The position numbers and the translations under genes are program-made. Below are positions 8,098-17,264 of a stretch of 61,825 bases of DNA, in pieces. This DNA is from Pseudoduganella flava (GTDB taxonomy: Bacteria; Pseudomonadota; Gammaproteobacteria; Burkholderiales; Burkholderiaceae_D), in contig NZ_VLKW01000018.1 in NCBI RefSeq assembly GCF_007830495.1, positions 1 through 61,825 on the forward strand. The letters run 5' to 3'. Under the pieces are notes generated by a model, which had not been told where the DNA came from, made no database searches, and was given only the letters and a program-made list of their open reading frames with translations. Every line of letters starts with the position of its first letter. Positions within the stretch are counted from its first letter, which is position 1.

Positions 8098-9039
8098 ATG
8101 ACCGAAAACCTCCCTGCCGACGCGCCGCTGTACATCGTGCTCAATGCCGGTTCCGGCGCTGCCGAAACGGCCGAGCGCCGCGCGGCGATCGAACAGACGT
8201 TGACGGCCGCCGGCCGCCGCTTCCACCTGCATCTGATCGAAGATGCCAGCACGCTCGACGAGGCGGCCACCGCCCATGCGGGCGCCGCGTGCAAGCACGG
8301 CGGCATCCTCGTTGCCGCCGGCGGCGACGGCACGATCAATGCCGTCGCGCGCCAGGCCGTCGCCCACGGCTGCCCGTTCGGCGCGCTGCCGCAAGGGACG
8401 TTCAATTATTTCGGCCGCACGCACGGTATCCCGGAAGAGCTGGCCGATGCCGTGCACGCGCTGCTGACGGCCACGATCCAGCCCGTGCAGATCGGCTCCG
8501 TCAACGGCCACATCTTCCTCGTCAACGCCAGCATCGGCCTGTATCCGAAGCTGCTGGAGGAAAGGGAGCAGGACAAGCGGCAGTTCGGCCGCAGCCGCTT
8601 CGTCGCGCTGCTGTCGGCGCTGAAGACGATCCTGATGCCGCACCGGCGCCTGCGCCTGACCCTGGAGACCGAAGGCCGCACGCTGCGCCTGCGCACCCCC
8701 ACGCTGTTCGTCGGGAACAACCGGCTGCAGATGGAACAGGTGGGTCTCGCGGAACTGGCCCCGGACGTGGCGGAAGGCGAACTGACCGCCGTCGCGCCGA
8801 AGCCGGTCGGCCGGCTCGGCATGCTCGGGCTGCTGTTCCACGGCGCGCTGGGCCGGATGGCCGACACCGGCGACGTCACCGCGTTCGGCTTTCGCCGGAT
8901 GACGGTGCACACGCCGTTCTACGGCCGCAAGCGCGTCAAGGCGGCCGTCGACGGCGAGCTGCTGACGCTGTCCACGCCGCTGCAGTTCGAGGCGCTGGAA
9001 GGCCGCCTGCGGCTGCTGCTGCCGCGCCGGGAAGGCTAA
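8098..9039 (+). CDS. Diacylglycerol kinase-like lipid kinase
   Basis: A 313-residue DAGK-catalytic-domain protein, probably phosphorylating a lipid or sphingoid alcohol at the membrane. The nucleotide-binding GGDGTINAVA and the following GALPQGTFNYFGR segment are diagnostic for the YegS/DgkB-type catalytic domain. The C-terminal half (from about residue 130) is the beta-sandwich substrate domain ending in LRLLLPRREG. The start at 8098 was chosen because the upstream in-frame ATG (8056) only adds a charged, non-family stretch. It follows the PL11 lyase by 76 bases but is functionally unrelated. Exact lipid substrate is not readable. Confidence 0.87.
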   Translation: MTENLPADAPLYIVLNAGSGAAETAERRAAIEQTLTAAGRRFHLHLIEDASTLDEAATAHAGAACKHGGILVAAGGDGTINAVARQAVAHGCPFGALPQGTFNYFGRTHGIPEELADAVHALLTATIQPVQIGSVNGHIFLVNASIGLYPKLLEEREQDKRQFGRSRFVALLSALKTILMPHRRLRLTLETEGRTLRLRTPTLFVGNNRLQMEQVGLAELAPDVAEGELTAVAPKPVGRLGMLGLLFHGALGRMADTGDVTAFGFRRMTVHTPFYGRKRVKAAVDGELLTLSTPLQFEALEGRLRLLLPRREG

Positions 9040-9177
9040 GGTCTTCCCCCGGAAGACGCAGGCACGCAACGCCAACGCGCAGTTCATCACGCATTTTCGG
9101 CACTTCGTCGCATCCGGCGCCCGGCCGTGCGCACGCGGCGCTACGATGGCAACATCCGTCCGTTCCTGGAGAGTGCC

Positions 9178-10044
9178 ATGCGCCCGCCCACCTTGTCCGC
9201 CCTGCCCGCCCTCATCGCGACCATCCTGGCCGGCTGCGTGATCGTCGTTCCCGGCGACCGGCATGCGGCGGACGGCGCCACACTCGAGGGCGACGGCAAC
9301 GTCGTCGCCGAGACCCGCGCGGTGGACGGCGCCCCCGCGCTGGAACTGGCCGGCCGCCGCCAGGTCGACCTCGATGTCGCCGTCCAGGTGGGCGCCGCGC
9401 CGGCGCTGTCGCTCGAGGGGGATGCCAACGTTCTGGCGCACCTGCACACGGAAACCCGCGGAGGCACGCTGCGCATCTGGAGCGACCGCGACGTGCATGC
9501 GACGCAGCCGGTGCGGGTGCGCTACACGGTGCCGCGGCTGGAGCGGCTGGAAACGGCCGGCTCGGCCGGCACCCACGTCAGCGGCCTGGCCGGCGGCACG
9601 CTGCATGTCGTGCAGCGCGGCTCCGGCCGGATCGAGCTGCGCGGCCACGTCGACCGGCTCGAAGCGGTGAACAGTGGCTCGGGGCGGTTGGTCGCCGACG
9701 CGCTCGACGCCGGCAGCGCACGGGTCGCGCTGAACGGCTCCGGCCGGGTCAGCGTCGGCGGCGTGCATGGCGATGCATTGCAGGCCCAGCTCTACGGTTC
9801 CGGCACGCTGACGGCGCGCGGCGAGGTGCGGCAGGCCGACGTCACCGTGTACGGCTCCGGCGACGCGGAACTGGCCGGCCTGCACGCGGCCAGCGCCGAC
9901 CTGGCCACGACGGGTTCCGGCGACATCGCGATCGCCGTCACCGGCCGGGTCACGACGCACACGAACGGCGCCGGCTCGATCACCATCTATGGCGATCCGC
10001 TTGAGCGCAGCGTGGCCGGCAAGGGCACCGCGTTCGTGCGCTGA
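9178..10044 (+). CDS. GIN-domain (DUF2807) lipoprotein
   Basis: A 288-residue lipoprotein: the signal peptide ends in LAGC (Cys20), followed by a right-handed beta-solenoid with repeated GSG turns (GSGRIELRG, NSGSGRLVA, NGSGRVSVGG, GSGDAELAG), typical of head GIN domains. Such proteins are cell-envelope adhesin-like or scaffold proteins of unknown precise role. The start at 9178 has GGAGAG 6 bases upstream; the longer in-frame start at 9127 would bury the signal peptide. The gene is convergent with the NHL/M23 gene, with only 6 bases between stops. Confidence 0.85.
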   Translation: MRPPTLSALPALIATILAGCVIVVPGDRHAADGATLEGDGNVVAETRAVDGAPALELAGRRQVDLDVAVQVGAAPALSLEGDANVLAHLHTETRGGTLRIWSDRDVHATQPVRVRYTVPRLERLETAGSAGTHVSGLAGGTLHVVQRGSGRIELRGHVDRLEAVNSGSGRLVADALDAGSARVALNGSGRVSVGGVHGDALQAQLYGSGTLTARGEVRQADVTVYGSGDAELAGLHAASADLATTGSGDIAIAVTGRVTTHTNGAGSITIYGDPLERSVAGKGTAFVR

Positions 10045-10050
10045 CCGCAG

Positions 10051-12264
10051 TTACTCGATTTCGATCGGCAAGTCGCGCCCTTCGGTGGCGACGTTGCCCG
10101 CGTAATCGGCCGCATAGATGCGCAGCGTGTAGCGGCCCGGCGCGATGTCGGCGACGTGCCACGTGCCCGGCGTGGCGCGACCGTCTTCCAGCCGGTTGTT
10201 GACGGCGTAGGCGAACTGCGTGGCCTTGCTGCCATAGACCGTGATGCCGCTGCTGGCCGCGTACACGAGCTTCACGGCCTCGGGATTACGCGGCAGCCGG
10301 TCGTACACCTGCGTGATGCGCGGCTGTTCGTAGCCCGGCGCCGGCGTGCCGTCTTCGTGCAGCAGCTGGTAACCCAGCTTGTACAGGCCGAGGCGGCGGC
10401 GCGCCAGGTTGCCGTCCATCTGGTCCCACGCATCGACGACGATGTCCACGTCGCCCACGGAACGCGGCACGCGCACCCGTCGCGGCGGCGCCGGCTCGGC
10501 CGGTTGCGCCTTTTTCCTGCCCTTGATTTTCTTCGCGATCGGCTCGCGCGGCGCGCCCAGGCGCTTGCCGCGGTCGGCCAGCAGCACGATGCTCTGCACG
10601 CGTGGCGCCACCGTGTCGCGCAGGCCCACGAACGGCAGGCTGAGAGGATTCTCGATGCCGCCGGCCGGGAAGTAATCCAGGTGCACGTGCGCCATCGGGT
10701 TGATCGTGCCCAGCACGTCGCCGACGGCGAAACGGGTGCCCCGTTGGACGCGCACGCGGGCCGGCTTGCCGCGCCGGTCCGTCAGCACGGTGAAGCGCCC
10801 GTCCAGCGCCTTGTCCTTGCGGTCGCGCCCCACCTTCATGTGAATGTACGACAGCGTGCCCACGCTCAGCCCTTCGGACAGCGTGGCATAGCCCCAGTTC
10901 GGATACGGGTCGGTGACTTTCGCAGCGGCCGCGGCGACGACCTTCGCGCCGACGTCGGCCCGCACGTCCAGGCCCGCGTGGAAGTGATCGCGGCTCTCGC
11001 CATCGAAATTGCCGCGCACCTCGCCCATCACACCCACCACCTCGTGCGGCGCATCCTGCGGCAAGACGGGCCATGGCATGGTCTTCCGCTGCGGCACAGG
11101 TTTCGGCCGCGCGGCGGCCACCGGTGCCGCCGCAGCGCCATGGGCCGCCGGTGCCAGCCGCATCACAGCGAAGCCCAGCGCATCGGCGACAACGAGGCCG
11201 CCGTCGCGCTGCACGGCGATTCCGCGCGGGCCGGACAGCTGCACCGAACCGTCGCTGCCGTACTCCGGCTCCACCGGCCGTCCCATCTCGCCGATCGGCC
11301 GGTATTCGCCATCGGGCGCCACCTGCAGCACGCGCCCGCCGGCACCGGCCGTCACGTACAGATAGCCATCGCGCGTCACCGCGATGCCCATCGGCCGGCG
11401 CAGGATCGCGCGCCGTTCGCCTTGCGGCGGCACCGCGACCGTCGTCACTACGCCGTCCGTGCCGATACGGCGTACAGCGTGGTTGCCCGTATCGGCGACG
11501 AACAGCGTGCCGTCCGGCGCCACCGCGATGCCGCTCGGCGTGTCGAAGGCGGCAGCCGCCGCCGGGCCATCGTCGTCGCCCGGCTGCCCGCTGCCTGCGA
11601 TCGTCGTCACGGTGCCGTCGGGCGCGATGCGGCGGATGCGGTCGTTGTACGTGTCGGCTACATACACGATGCCCGCGTCGTCGACGGCGATGCCGACCGG
11701 GCCGTTGAAGCGTGCCGCGGCGCCCTTGCCGTCCGCGTCGCCGGGCTGGCCATTGCCGGCCAACGTCGTCACGGTGCCGTCCGGTGAGACCTTGCGGATC
11801 GCGTGGTTGCCCGTGTCGGCCACGTACAGGTTGCCCTGGTGGTCCAGCGCGACGGCGGACGGCGTATTGAAGTGCGCCGCGGCGCCCTTGCCGTCGGCAT
11901 AACCTTCCGTGCCGCCGGCCAAGGTGGCCACGCGGCCGTCCGGCGCGATCGTGCGGATGCGATTGGCGTCGCCGCCATCGGCGACGTAGACGGTGCCGCG
12001 CGGCCCGGCCGCGATGCCGAACGGATCGCTGAACACAGCCTGCGCGGCGGCGCCGTCGGCTACGCCGGGCACGCCGGTGCCGGCCAGCGTGGCGACACGC
12101 GCGCTCCAGAAACGGTCAGTGCGGGTCTGCGCCGGCGTCAGCACGGCGGGTGCCCCGGCATTCCCTGCCGGCCCGGCGGGCGCCATGGTCCAGTGGTGGA
12201 TCGCGGCGGCGCCGGCCAGCAGCACGGCACCGCCCAGCGCCGTATAGAGGAGTTTTTGGTTCAT
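10051..12264 (-). CDS. Membrane-anchored NHL-repeat protein fused to an M23-like peptidase domain
   Basis: A 737-residue protein. An N-terminal membrane anchor (LLYTALGGAVLLAGAAA) is followed from about residue 55 to 375 by six or so NHL propeller blades with repeated VATLAGTG, GIAV, LYVADTGNHAIRKV and PDGTVTTLAG units. A proline-rich linker leads to a C-terminal domain with the M23/LytM signature HxxxD (HAGLD, about residue 428) and HxH (HVH, about residue 526), ending in a beta-sandwich. M23 domains cleave peptidoglycan cross-links when all zinc ligands are present. The protein may therefore link a sensory or scaffold propeller to cell-wall hydrolysis; this is inference. The start ATG at 12264 is preceded only by weak purine-rich sequence (GGAGTTTTTGGTT-like spacing is inside the gene). 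Confidence 0.82.
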   Translation of the reverse strand: MNQKLLYTALGGAVLLAGAAAIHHWTMAPAGPAGNAGAPAVLTPAQTRTDRFWSARVATLAGTGVPGVADGAAAQAVFSDPFGIAAGPRGTVYVADGGDANRIRTIAPDGRVATLAGGTEGYADGKGAAAHFNTPSAVALDHQGNLYVADTGNHAIRKVSPDGTVTTLAGNGQPGDADGKGAAARFNGPVGIAVDDAGIVYVADTYNDRIRRIAPDGTVTTIAGSGQPGDDDGPAAAAAFDTPSGIAVAPDGTLFVADTGNHAVRRIGTDGVVTTVAVPPQGERRAILRRPMGIAVTRDGYLYVTAGAGGRVLQVAPDGEYRPIGEMGRPVEPEYGSDGSVQLSGPRGIAVQRDGGLVVADALGFAVMRLAPAAHGAAAAPVAAARPKPVPQRKTMPWPVLPQDAPHEVVGVMGEVRGNFDGESRDHFHAGLDVRADVGAKVVAAAAAKVTDPYPNWGYATLSEGLSVGTLSYIHMKVGRDRKDKALDGRFTVLTDRRGKPARVRVQRGTRFAVGDVLGTINPMAHVHLDYFPAGGIENPLSLPFVGLRDTVAPRVQSIVLLADRGKRLGAPREPIAKKIKGRKKAQPAEPAPPRRVRVPRSVGDVDIVVDAWDQMDGNLARRRLGLYKLGYQLLHEDGTPAPGYEQPRITQVYDRLPRNPEAVKLVYAASSGITVYGSKATQFAYAVNNRLEDGRATPGTWHVADIAPGRYTLRIYAADYAGNVATEGRDLPIEIE

Positions 12265-12397
12265 GCGTACGACAGGTGTTCAGGAGGCGCAAGCTTAGCA
12301 GATCGGTTGCGCATCGGTACTGCGCGCCGCGGCCACAGGGCGCTGGCTAGAATGGCACCGGCCGCACGGCGGCCCGCCATGACCAGAAAGGACAGCC

Positions 12398-14032
12398 ATG
12401 AAGCACAAGCCAGAATCTCATCAGCCCGATCGACCGGACGGCGAACGCCCCATCCTGACGACGCGCCAGGGCCACCCGGTGCGCGACAACCAGGCGCTGC
12501 GCTCGGTGGGCGAGCGCGGCCCGGCCACGCTGGAGAATTACCAGTTCATCGAAAAGATCACGCACTTCGACCGCGAGCGCATTCCCGAGCGGGTCGTCCA
12601 TGCGCGCGGCACCGGCGCGCACGGCTACTTCGAAGCCTACGGCAAGATCGGCAACGAACCGGCCGCGAAGTACACGCGTGCCCGCGTGCTGAACGAGACG
12701 GGCGTGCAAACGCCCGTATTCGTGCGCTTTTCCACCGTCATCGGCGGCAAGGATTCGCCGGAAACGGCACGCGATCCGCGCGGCTTCGCCGTCAAGCTGA
12801 AGACCGTCGACGGCAACTGGGACCTGGTTGGCAACAACCTGAAAATCTTCTTCATCCGCGACGCGATCAAGTTCCCGGACATGATCCACGCGTTCAAGCC
12901 GGACCCCGTGACAAACCGCCAGGAACCGTGGCGCTTCTACGACTTCGTGTCGAACTCGCCGGAAGCGCTGCACATGGTCACGTGGGTCAAGAGCCCGTGG
13001 GGCATCCCGGCCAATTACCGCGAGATGGAAGGCGCCGGTGTCAACACGTACAAGCTCGTCAACGACCAGGGCGTTGCCCACCTCGTGAAGTTCCACTGGC
13101 AGCCGAAACAGGGCGTGCGCAACCTGACGGCGGCGCAGGCGGCCGAGATCCAGGCGCACGACGTGGGCCATGCGACGAAGGACCTGTACGAAGCGATCGA
13201 ACGGGGCGACTATCCCGAGTGGGAATTCTGCGTGCAGATCATGAGCGACGACGACCATCCGGAACTCGACTTCGATCCGCTCGACGACACGAAACGCTGG
13301 CCGGAAGACCGCTTCCCGCTGCTGCCGGTGGGACGCATGGTCCTGAACCGCAACCCGGACAACGTGTTTGCCGAGACCGAGCAGTCCGCGTTCGGCACCG
13401 GTGTGCTGGTCGACGGCATCGACTTCTCGGACGACAAGATGCTGCAAGGCCGCACGCTGTCGTACTCGGACACGCAGCGTTACCGCGTGGGCCCGAACTA
13501 CCTGCAACTGCCGATCAACGCGCCCCAGCAAGCCGCGCAGGCGCGCACGAACCAGCGCGACGGCCAGATGGCGTATCACGTCGACGACGGCGGCGCCAAT
13601 AAACACATCAACTATGAGCCGAGCAGCCTGGGCGGCCTGCAGGAATCGCCCCCGCCGGCCCGCGAATACCGCCAGTGGGTCGAGGGCCACGTGGGCCGCT
13701 ACCAGACCAGCCGCACGCAGGACGACTACCGCCAGGCGGGCGAACGTTACCGCACGTTCGAGGACTGGGAGCGCGACGAGTTGGTCAAGAACCTGGGCGA
13801 CGACCTGCGCCAGTGCCCCGAGCCGATCGCGCTGCGGATGGTGTGGCACTTCTGGCATTGCGACGAGGAGTATGGGCGCCGCGTGGCCGAGGCGGCCGGC
13901 ATCGACCTGGCCAAGGCACGCGCCTTGCCGCCGTTGCCGGGCAAGCCCGCACCGAACGCGGAGCGCGAGGTGCCGACCTATACGGACGGCAAGCAGGAGG
14001 CAGCGGCGCAGGAGGCGGCACCGGTAAAGTAA
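12398..14032 (+). CDS. Monofunctional heme catalase
   Basis: A 544-residue catalase converting hydrogen peroxide to water and oxygen. The distal histidine is His68 in RVVHARGTGAHGYF, the distal asparagine is in DLVGNN (about residue 146), and the proximal heme-ligand tyrosine is in RTLSYSDTQRYRVG (about residue 362). Length and motifs fit the small-subunit, clade 3-like group with an extended C-terminus. AAAGGAC lies 5 bases before the ATG. The gene ends at a long inverted repeat shared with the convergent oxidoreductase operon. No OxyR gene is adjacent, so regulation cannot be read here. Confidence 0.95.
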   Translation: MKHKPESHQPDRPDGERPILTTRQGHPVRDNQALRSVGERGPATLENYQFIEKITHFDRERIPERVVHARGTGAHGYFEAYGKIGNEPAAKYTRARVLNETGVQTPVFVRFSTVIGGKDSPETARDPRGFAVKLKTVDGNWDLVGNNLKIFFIRDAIKFPDMIHAFKPDPVTNRQEPWRFYDFVSNSPEALHMVTWVKSPWGIPANYREMEGAGVNTYKLVNDQGVAHLVKFHWQPKQGVRNLTAAQAAEIQAHDVGHATKDLYEAIERGDYPEWEFCVQIMSDDDHPELDFDPLDDTKRWPEDRFPLLPVGRMVLNRNPDNVFAETEQSAFGTGVLVDGIDFSDDKMLQGRTLSYSDTQRYRVGPNYLQLPINAPQQAAQARTNQRDGQMAYHVDDGGANKHINYEPSSLGGLQESPPPAREYRQWVEGHVGRYQTSRTQDDYRQAGERYRTFEDWERDELVKNLGDDLRQCPEPIALRMVWHFWHCDEEYGRRVAEAAGIDLAKARALPPLPGKPAPNAEREVPTYTDGKQEAAAQEAAPVK

Positions 14033-14045
14033 GGTGGGCCGCTGG

Positions 14046-14092
14046 CTGAGCCCGTGTCGCCGTGACCGGTGGTCCAGGCGACACGGGCTCAG
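14046..14092. terminator. Long inverted repeat, probable bidirectional terminator
   Basis: A 16-bp perfect stem (14046-14061 with 14077-14092; outer part CTGAGCCCGTGTCGCC) flanks a 15-base loop between the convergent catalase and aldehyde oxidoreductase genes, overlapping the stop codon of the latter. There is no T-run on either side, so termination is inferred from position and stem strength. Confidence 0.55.
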
Positions 14093-16257
14093 GCCAGCAA
14101 CGCCTCTATCGTCACCGGCAGCGAGCGTATCCGCCTGCCTGTCGCGTGATACACGGCCGCCGTGATCGCCGGTGCCACGCCGACCAGGCCGATCTCGCCG
14201 ACGCCGCGCACGCCGTACTCGTTCAGCGCATGGTCCGGATGGTCGAGGAACGTGACGTCGACGTGCGGTGCGTCCGCATGCGTCACCATCATGTAGTCGG
14301 CCAGGTTGCCGTTCACCGGCGCGCCGTTGCGATGGTCGTAATGCGTGTGCTCCAGCAGCGCCATGCCGACGCCCATCTGCACGGCGCCCTCGATCTGGTT
14401 GCGCGCCGTCTTCGCGTTGACGATGCGGCCGCCGTCGATGACGCTGACCACGCGCCGCACGGCCAGCCGCGCAATGGCCGGCTGCCACGCCACCTCGACG
14501 AAGTGGCAGCCGAACGACTGGATCGACACGCTTTTCGCGTGCGGGTCCTTGAAGCTCCAGCGCGATTCGCCCTGCCCTTCGACATATTCCACGCCGGCGT
14601 GGCGCAGCACGTCCGCGAACGGCTGCGCGCCGTCGGCTCCCTTCACCATGCCTTCGACCAGCGCCAGCTCGCGCCCTTCCTGCTCGCGGCCGGCCACGTC
14701 CAGCAACTGGCGCGCCGCATGCCGGGCCGCCATCGCGACGGCCGTGGCCAGCGAAGCGGTGGCCATCGAGCCGCCCGACACGGGGCCCGGCGGCAGGTCC
14801 GTGTCGCCGATCTCCACGCGCACACGGTCCACGTCGAGCCCAAGCGCGTGCGCGGTCAGCTGCGCCAGCACCGTGCAGGTGCCCGTGCCGATGTCCTGCG
14901 TGGCCGAACGCACCGTGACCACGCCGTCGTCGTGCAGCCGGATCGCGCACTGGGCCGGGCGGCGCATGCCGAGCCAGGTGGCGCTGGCGACACCCCAGCC
15001 GAGGATCGTGTCGCCATCGCGCATCGCGCCGATGCCGGCATCGCGCCGCGCCCAGCCGAAGCGCTCGGCGCCCAGCTGCAGGCATTCGCGCAGGTGGCGC
15101 GACGAGAACGGCACGCCCTTCGATTCGTCCAGCTCCGGCTCGTTCAACAGCCGCAACGCGACGGGGTCGATGCCGAGGCGCACGGCCAGCTCGTCCATCG
15201 CCGACTCCAGCGCGAACATGCCGGGCACGGCGCCCGGGCCGCGCATCGCCGTGTTGACGCCGAAATCGCGCTGGCGCGAGCCGCCCGTCACGCGCAGGTT
15301 CGGGCAGCTGTACAGGTAACCGGTCGCTTCGCCGCACGCTTCGGACGACATGCCGGCGGGCGCGCTGTGGAACAGGAAGTCATGCTGCAGCGAGATCAGT
15401 TTGCCCTTGCCGTCGGCACCCAGGCGGATGCGCTGCTGCGTGTTGGTGCGGTGCCCCACCGAGCGGAACATCATCTGCCGGGTGACGACCAGTTTCACGG
15501 GGCGCTGCGCCAGCTGGGCGGCGCGGGCGGCCAGCAGCGAATGGCTCCACGGCCACAGCTTGCCGCCGAAGCCGCCGCCCAGGAAGGCGGTGACGACGCG
15601 CACGCGCTCTTCCGGCACCCGCAGCATCGCCGCCAGCACGCCGCGGTGGTTGACGATCGCCTGCGTGGTTTCATAGACGGTCAGGCTGTCGCCTTCCCAG
15701 CGCGCCACGGTCGCATGCAGCTCCATCGGATTGTGCGTCTCGATCGGCGTGCGGTACGTCTCGTCGATCGCGACGGGCGCGTGGGCGAATGCGCTGTCCG
15801 GGTCGCCCCGCTCCGTCTCCGTCTTCATCCTGCCCCCGGGTTCGAGTTCGGTGCGCACGTCCGGCGTTTCGGCATCGTAGTCGACCTGCACGAGGCGCAC
15901 CGCGTCGCGCGCCTGCTCGAACGTGTCGGCCAGCACCAGCGCCACGTACTGGCCGTAATAGCGCACCTGGTCGTCCTGCATGGGCGGCACCTTCTCGTCG
16001 ATCTCCAGCTTCGAGTCTTCCGGCAGCGCCGCGATGTGGCCGATGTTTTCGCGCGTGTAGATCGCCTGCACGCCCGGCATCGCCAGCGCCGCGCCGCAGT
16101 CGACGCGGCGGATCGTGCCGCGGCCGATGGTCGCGCACACGGGCAGCGCGATCAGCATCCCGGGGAAATGGTGGTCGGCCGTATAGCGGGCGTGGCCGCT
16201 GACCTTCCGCGGCCCGTCGATGCGCGGCAGGCCCGCGCCCAGTACGTCGTCTCTCAT
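14089..16257 (-). CDS. paoC: Aldehyde oxidoreductase, molybdopterin-binding subunit (PaoC-like)
   Basis: A 722-residue catalytic subunit of a xanthine-oxidase-family molybdenum hydroxylase that oxidises aldehydes to acids. It has the family's N-terminal aldehyde oxidase a/b hammerhead domain (DGPRKVSGHARYTADHHFPGML) and the large Mo-cofactor domain, with GGGFGGKLWPW, ATQDIGTGTCTVL and the catalytic glutamate loop RGVGEIGLVG near the C-terminus. Length and arrangement match E. coli PaoC (YagR). The start overlaps the stop of the FAD subunit (ATGA at 16254-16257), so translation is coupled. The stop lies inside an inverted repeat at the operon end. Confidence 0.88.
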   Translation of the reverse strand: MRDDVLGAGLPRIDGPRKVSGHARYTADHHFPGMLIALPVCATIGRGTIRRVDCGAALAMPGVQAIYTRENIGHIAALPEDSKLEIDEKVPPMQDDQVRYYGQYVALVLADTFEQARDAVRLVQVDYDAETPDVRTELEPGGRMKTETERGDPDSAFAHAPVAIDETYRTPIETHNPMELHATVARWEGDSLTVYETTQAIVNHRGVLAAMLRVPEERVRVVTAFLGGGFGGKLWPWSHSLLAARAAQLAQRPVKLVVTRQMMFRSVGHRTNTQQRIRLGADGKGKLISLQHDFLFHSAPAGMSSEACGEATGYLYSCPNLRVTGGSRQRDFGVNTAMRGPGAVPGMFALESAMDELAVRLGIDPVALRLLNEPELDESKGVPFSSRHLRECLQLGAERFGWARRDAGIGAMRDGDTILGWGVASATWLGMRRPAQCAIRLHDDGVVTVRSATQDIGTGTCTVLAQLTAHALGLDVDRVRVEIGDTDLPPGPVSGGSMATASLATAVAMAARHAARQLLDVAGREQEGRELALVEGMVKGADGAQPFADVLRHAGVEYVEGQGESRWSFKDPHAKSVSIQSFGCHFVEVAWQPAIARLAVRRVVSVIDGGRIVNAKTARNQIEGAVQMGVGMALLEHTHYDHRNGAPVNGNLADYMMVTHADAPHVDVTFLDHPDHALNEYGVRGVGEIGLVGVAPAITAAVYHATGRRIRSLPVTIEALLA

Positions 16258-17264
16258 CGCAGTGCCTCCCCTGCCACGTTGCCGATCGCCTGCACGATGG
16301 CCCGCCGCGCCAGCTCCACCTTGAAGGCGTTGCCGGCTAATGGCCGCGCGTCGCGCAGCGCCGCCACCGCCGCCGCCTCGACGCCTTGCCGGCTCAAAGG
16401 CTTGCCCGTCAACGCATGTTCGGCCTCGATGGCCCGCCACGGCCGCGTCGCCACGCCGCCCAGCCCGATGCGGATGCGCTCCACGACGCCGCCTTCCACC
16501 GCCAGCACGACAGCGCATGAGGCCAGCGCGAATTCGTAGGATGCGCGGTCGCGCAGCTTCAGGTAGCCGGAGCGCGTGCCGTCCGGCAGCGCCGGCAAGG
16601 TCAGGTGGGTGACGAGGTCGCCTGGCTGCAGCGTCGTCTCGATATGCGGCGTGTCGCCCGGCACCAGGTGGAATTTCGAGAACGGTATCTCGCGCGCCCC
16701 GTGCAGGCCCGTCACGTGCACGCACGGCTCCAGCACGGCCAGCGCCGCGTTCATGTCGGAAGGATTCGTCGCGATGCAGTGCGCGCTGGTGCCCAGGATC
16801 GCGAGGTTGCGGTGGTAGCCGGCCATCGCGTCACAGCCGCTGCCGGGCGCGCGCTTGTTGCAGGCCATCGCCGCATCGCGGAAGTACACGCAGCGGGTGC
16901 GCTGCAGCAGGTTGCCGGCCGTCGTCGCCATATTGCGCAACTGGGCCGATGCGCCGGACAGCAGCGCTTCCGACAGCACGGGGTAGCCGCGCCGCACACG
17001 CTCGTCGTGGGCGAGGTCGCTGTTGCGCACCAGCGCGCCGATCGACAGCCCGCCGTCGGGCAGCGCCTCGATGCGGTCCAGGCCCAGCGGCGCCAGTTGC
17101 ACGACATGGCGCGGGTGCTCGACGTCCAGCTTCATCAAGTCCAGCAAGGTGGTGCCGCCGGCCAGGTAGCGCACCTCGGCGCCCTGTTGCGCCGTCGACG
17201 CCGCGGCGCCCAGCAGCACCGCATCCTGCACGCTGGCGGCGCGGCGCAGTTCGAATTGCCTCAT
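16254..17264 (-). CDS. paoB: Aldehyde oxidoreductase, FAD-binding subunit (PaoB-like)
   Basis: A 336-residue subunit that passes electrons between FAD and the iron-sulfur clusters. FAD-binding motifs are YLAGGTTLLDLMK near residue 34 and the region around ATTAGNLLQRTRC. Like E. coli PaoB, it carries extra cysteines for a [4Fe-4S] cluster: RTRCVYFRDAAMACNKR, GSGCDAM and SAHCIATNPSDM give four conserved cysteines. The start at 17264 overlaps the stop of the iron-sulfur subunit (ATGA); much longer in-frame readings into that gene are not credible. It is the middle gene of a three-gene operon. Confidence 0.88.
   Translation of the reverse strand: MRQFELRRAASVQDAVLLGAAASTAQQGAEVRYLAGGTTLLDLMKLDVEHPRHVVQLAPLGLDRIEALPDGGLSIGALVRNSDLAHDERVRRGYPVLSEALLSGASAQLRNMATTAGNLLQRTRCVYFRDAAMACNKRAPGSGCDAMAGYHRNLAILGTSAHCIATNPSDMNAALAVLEPCVHVTGLHGAREIPFSKFHLVPGDTPHIETTLQPGDLVTHLTLPALPDGTRSGYLKLRDRASYEFALASCAVVLAVEGGVVERIRIGLGGVATRPWRAIEAEHALTGKPLSRQGVEAAAVAALRDARPLAGNAFKVELARRAIVQAIGNVAGEALR

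Noticed and set aside
5979..8405. 808-codon minus-strand reading opposite the PL11 lyase
   Set aside because: Antisense shadow: the plus-strand protein has recognisable domains and a signal peptide, while this reading has none.
8289..10004. 571-codon plus-strand reading overlapping the lipid kinase and GIN genes
   Set aside because: Out of frame with two recognised genes and extremely Arg/Pro/Gly-rich.
12347..15337. Very long minus-strand reading (996 codons) opposite catalase and the oxidoreductase
   Set aside because: It runs antisense to catalase, whose active-site motifs are clear, and its Arg/Ala/His-rich translation is typical of shadow frames in high-GC DNA.
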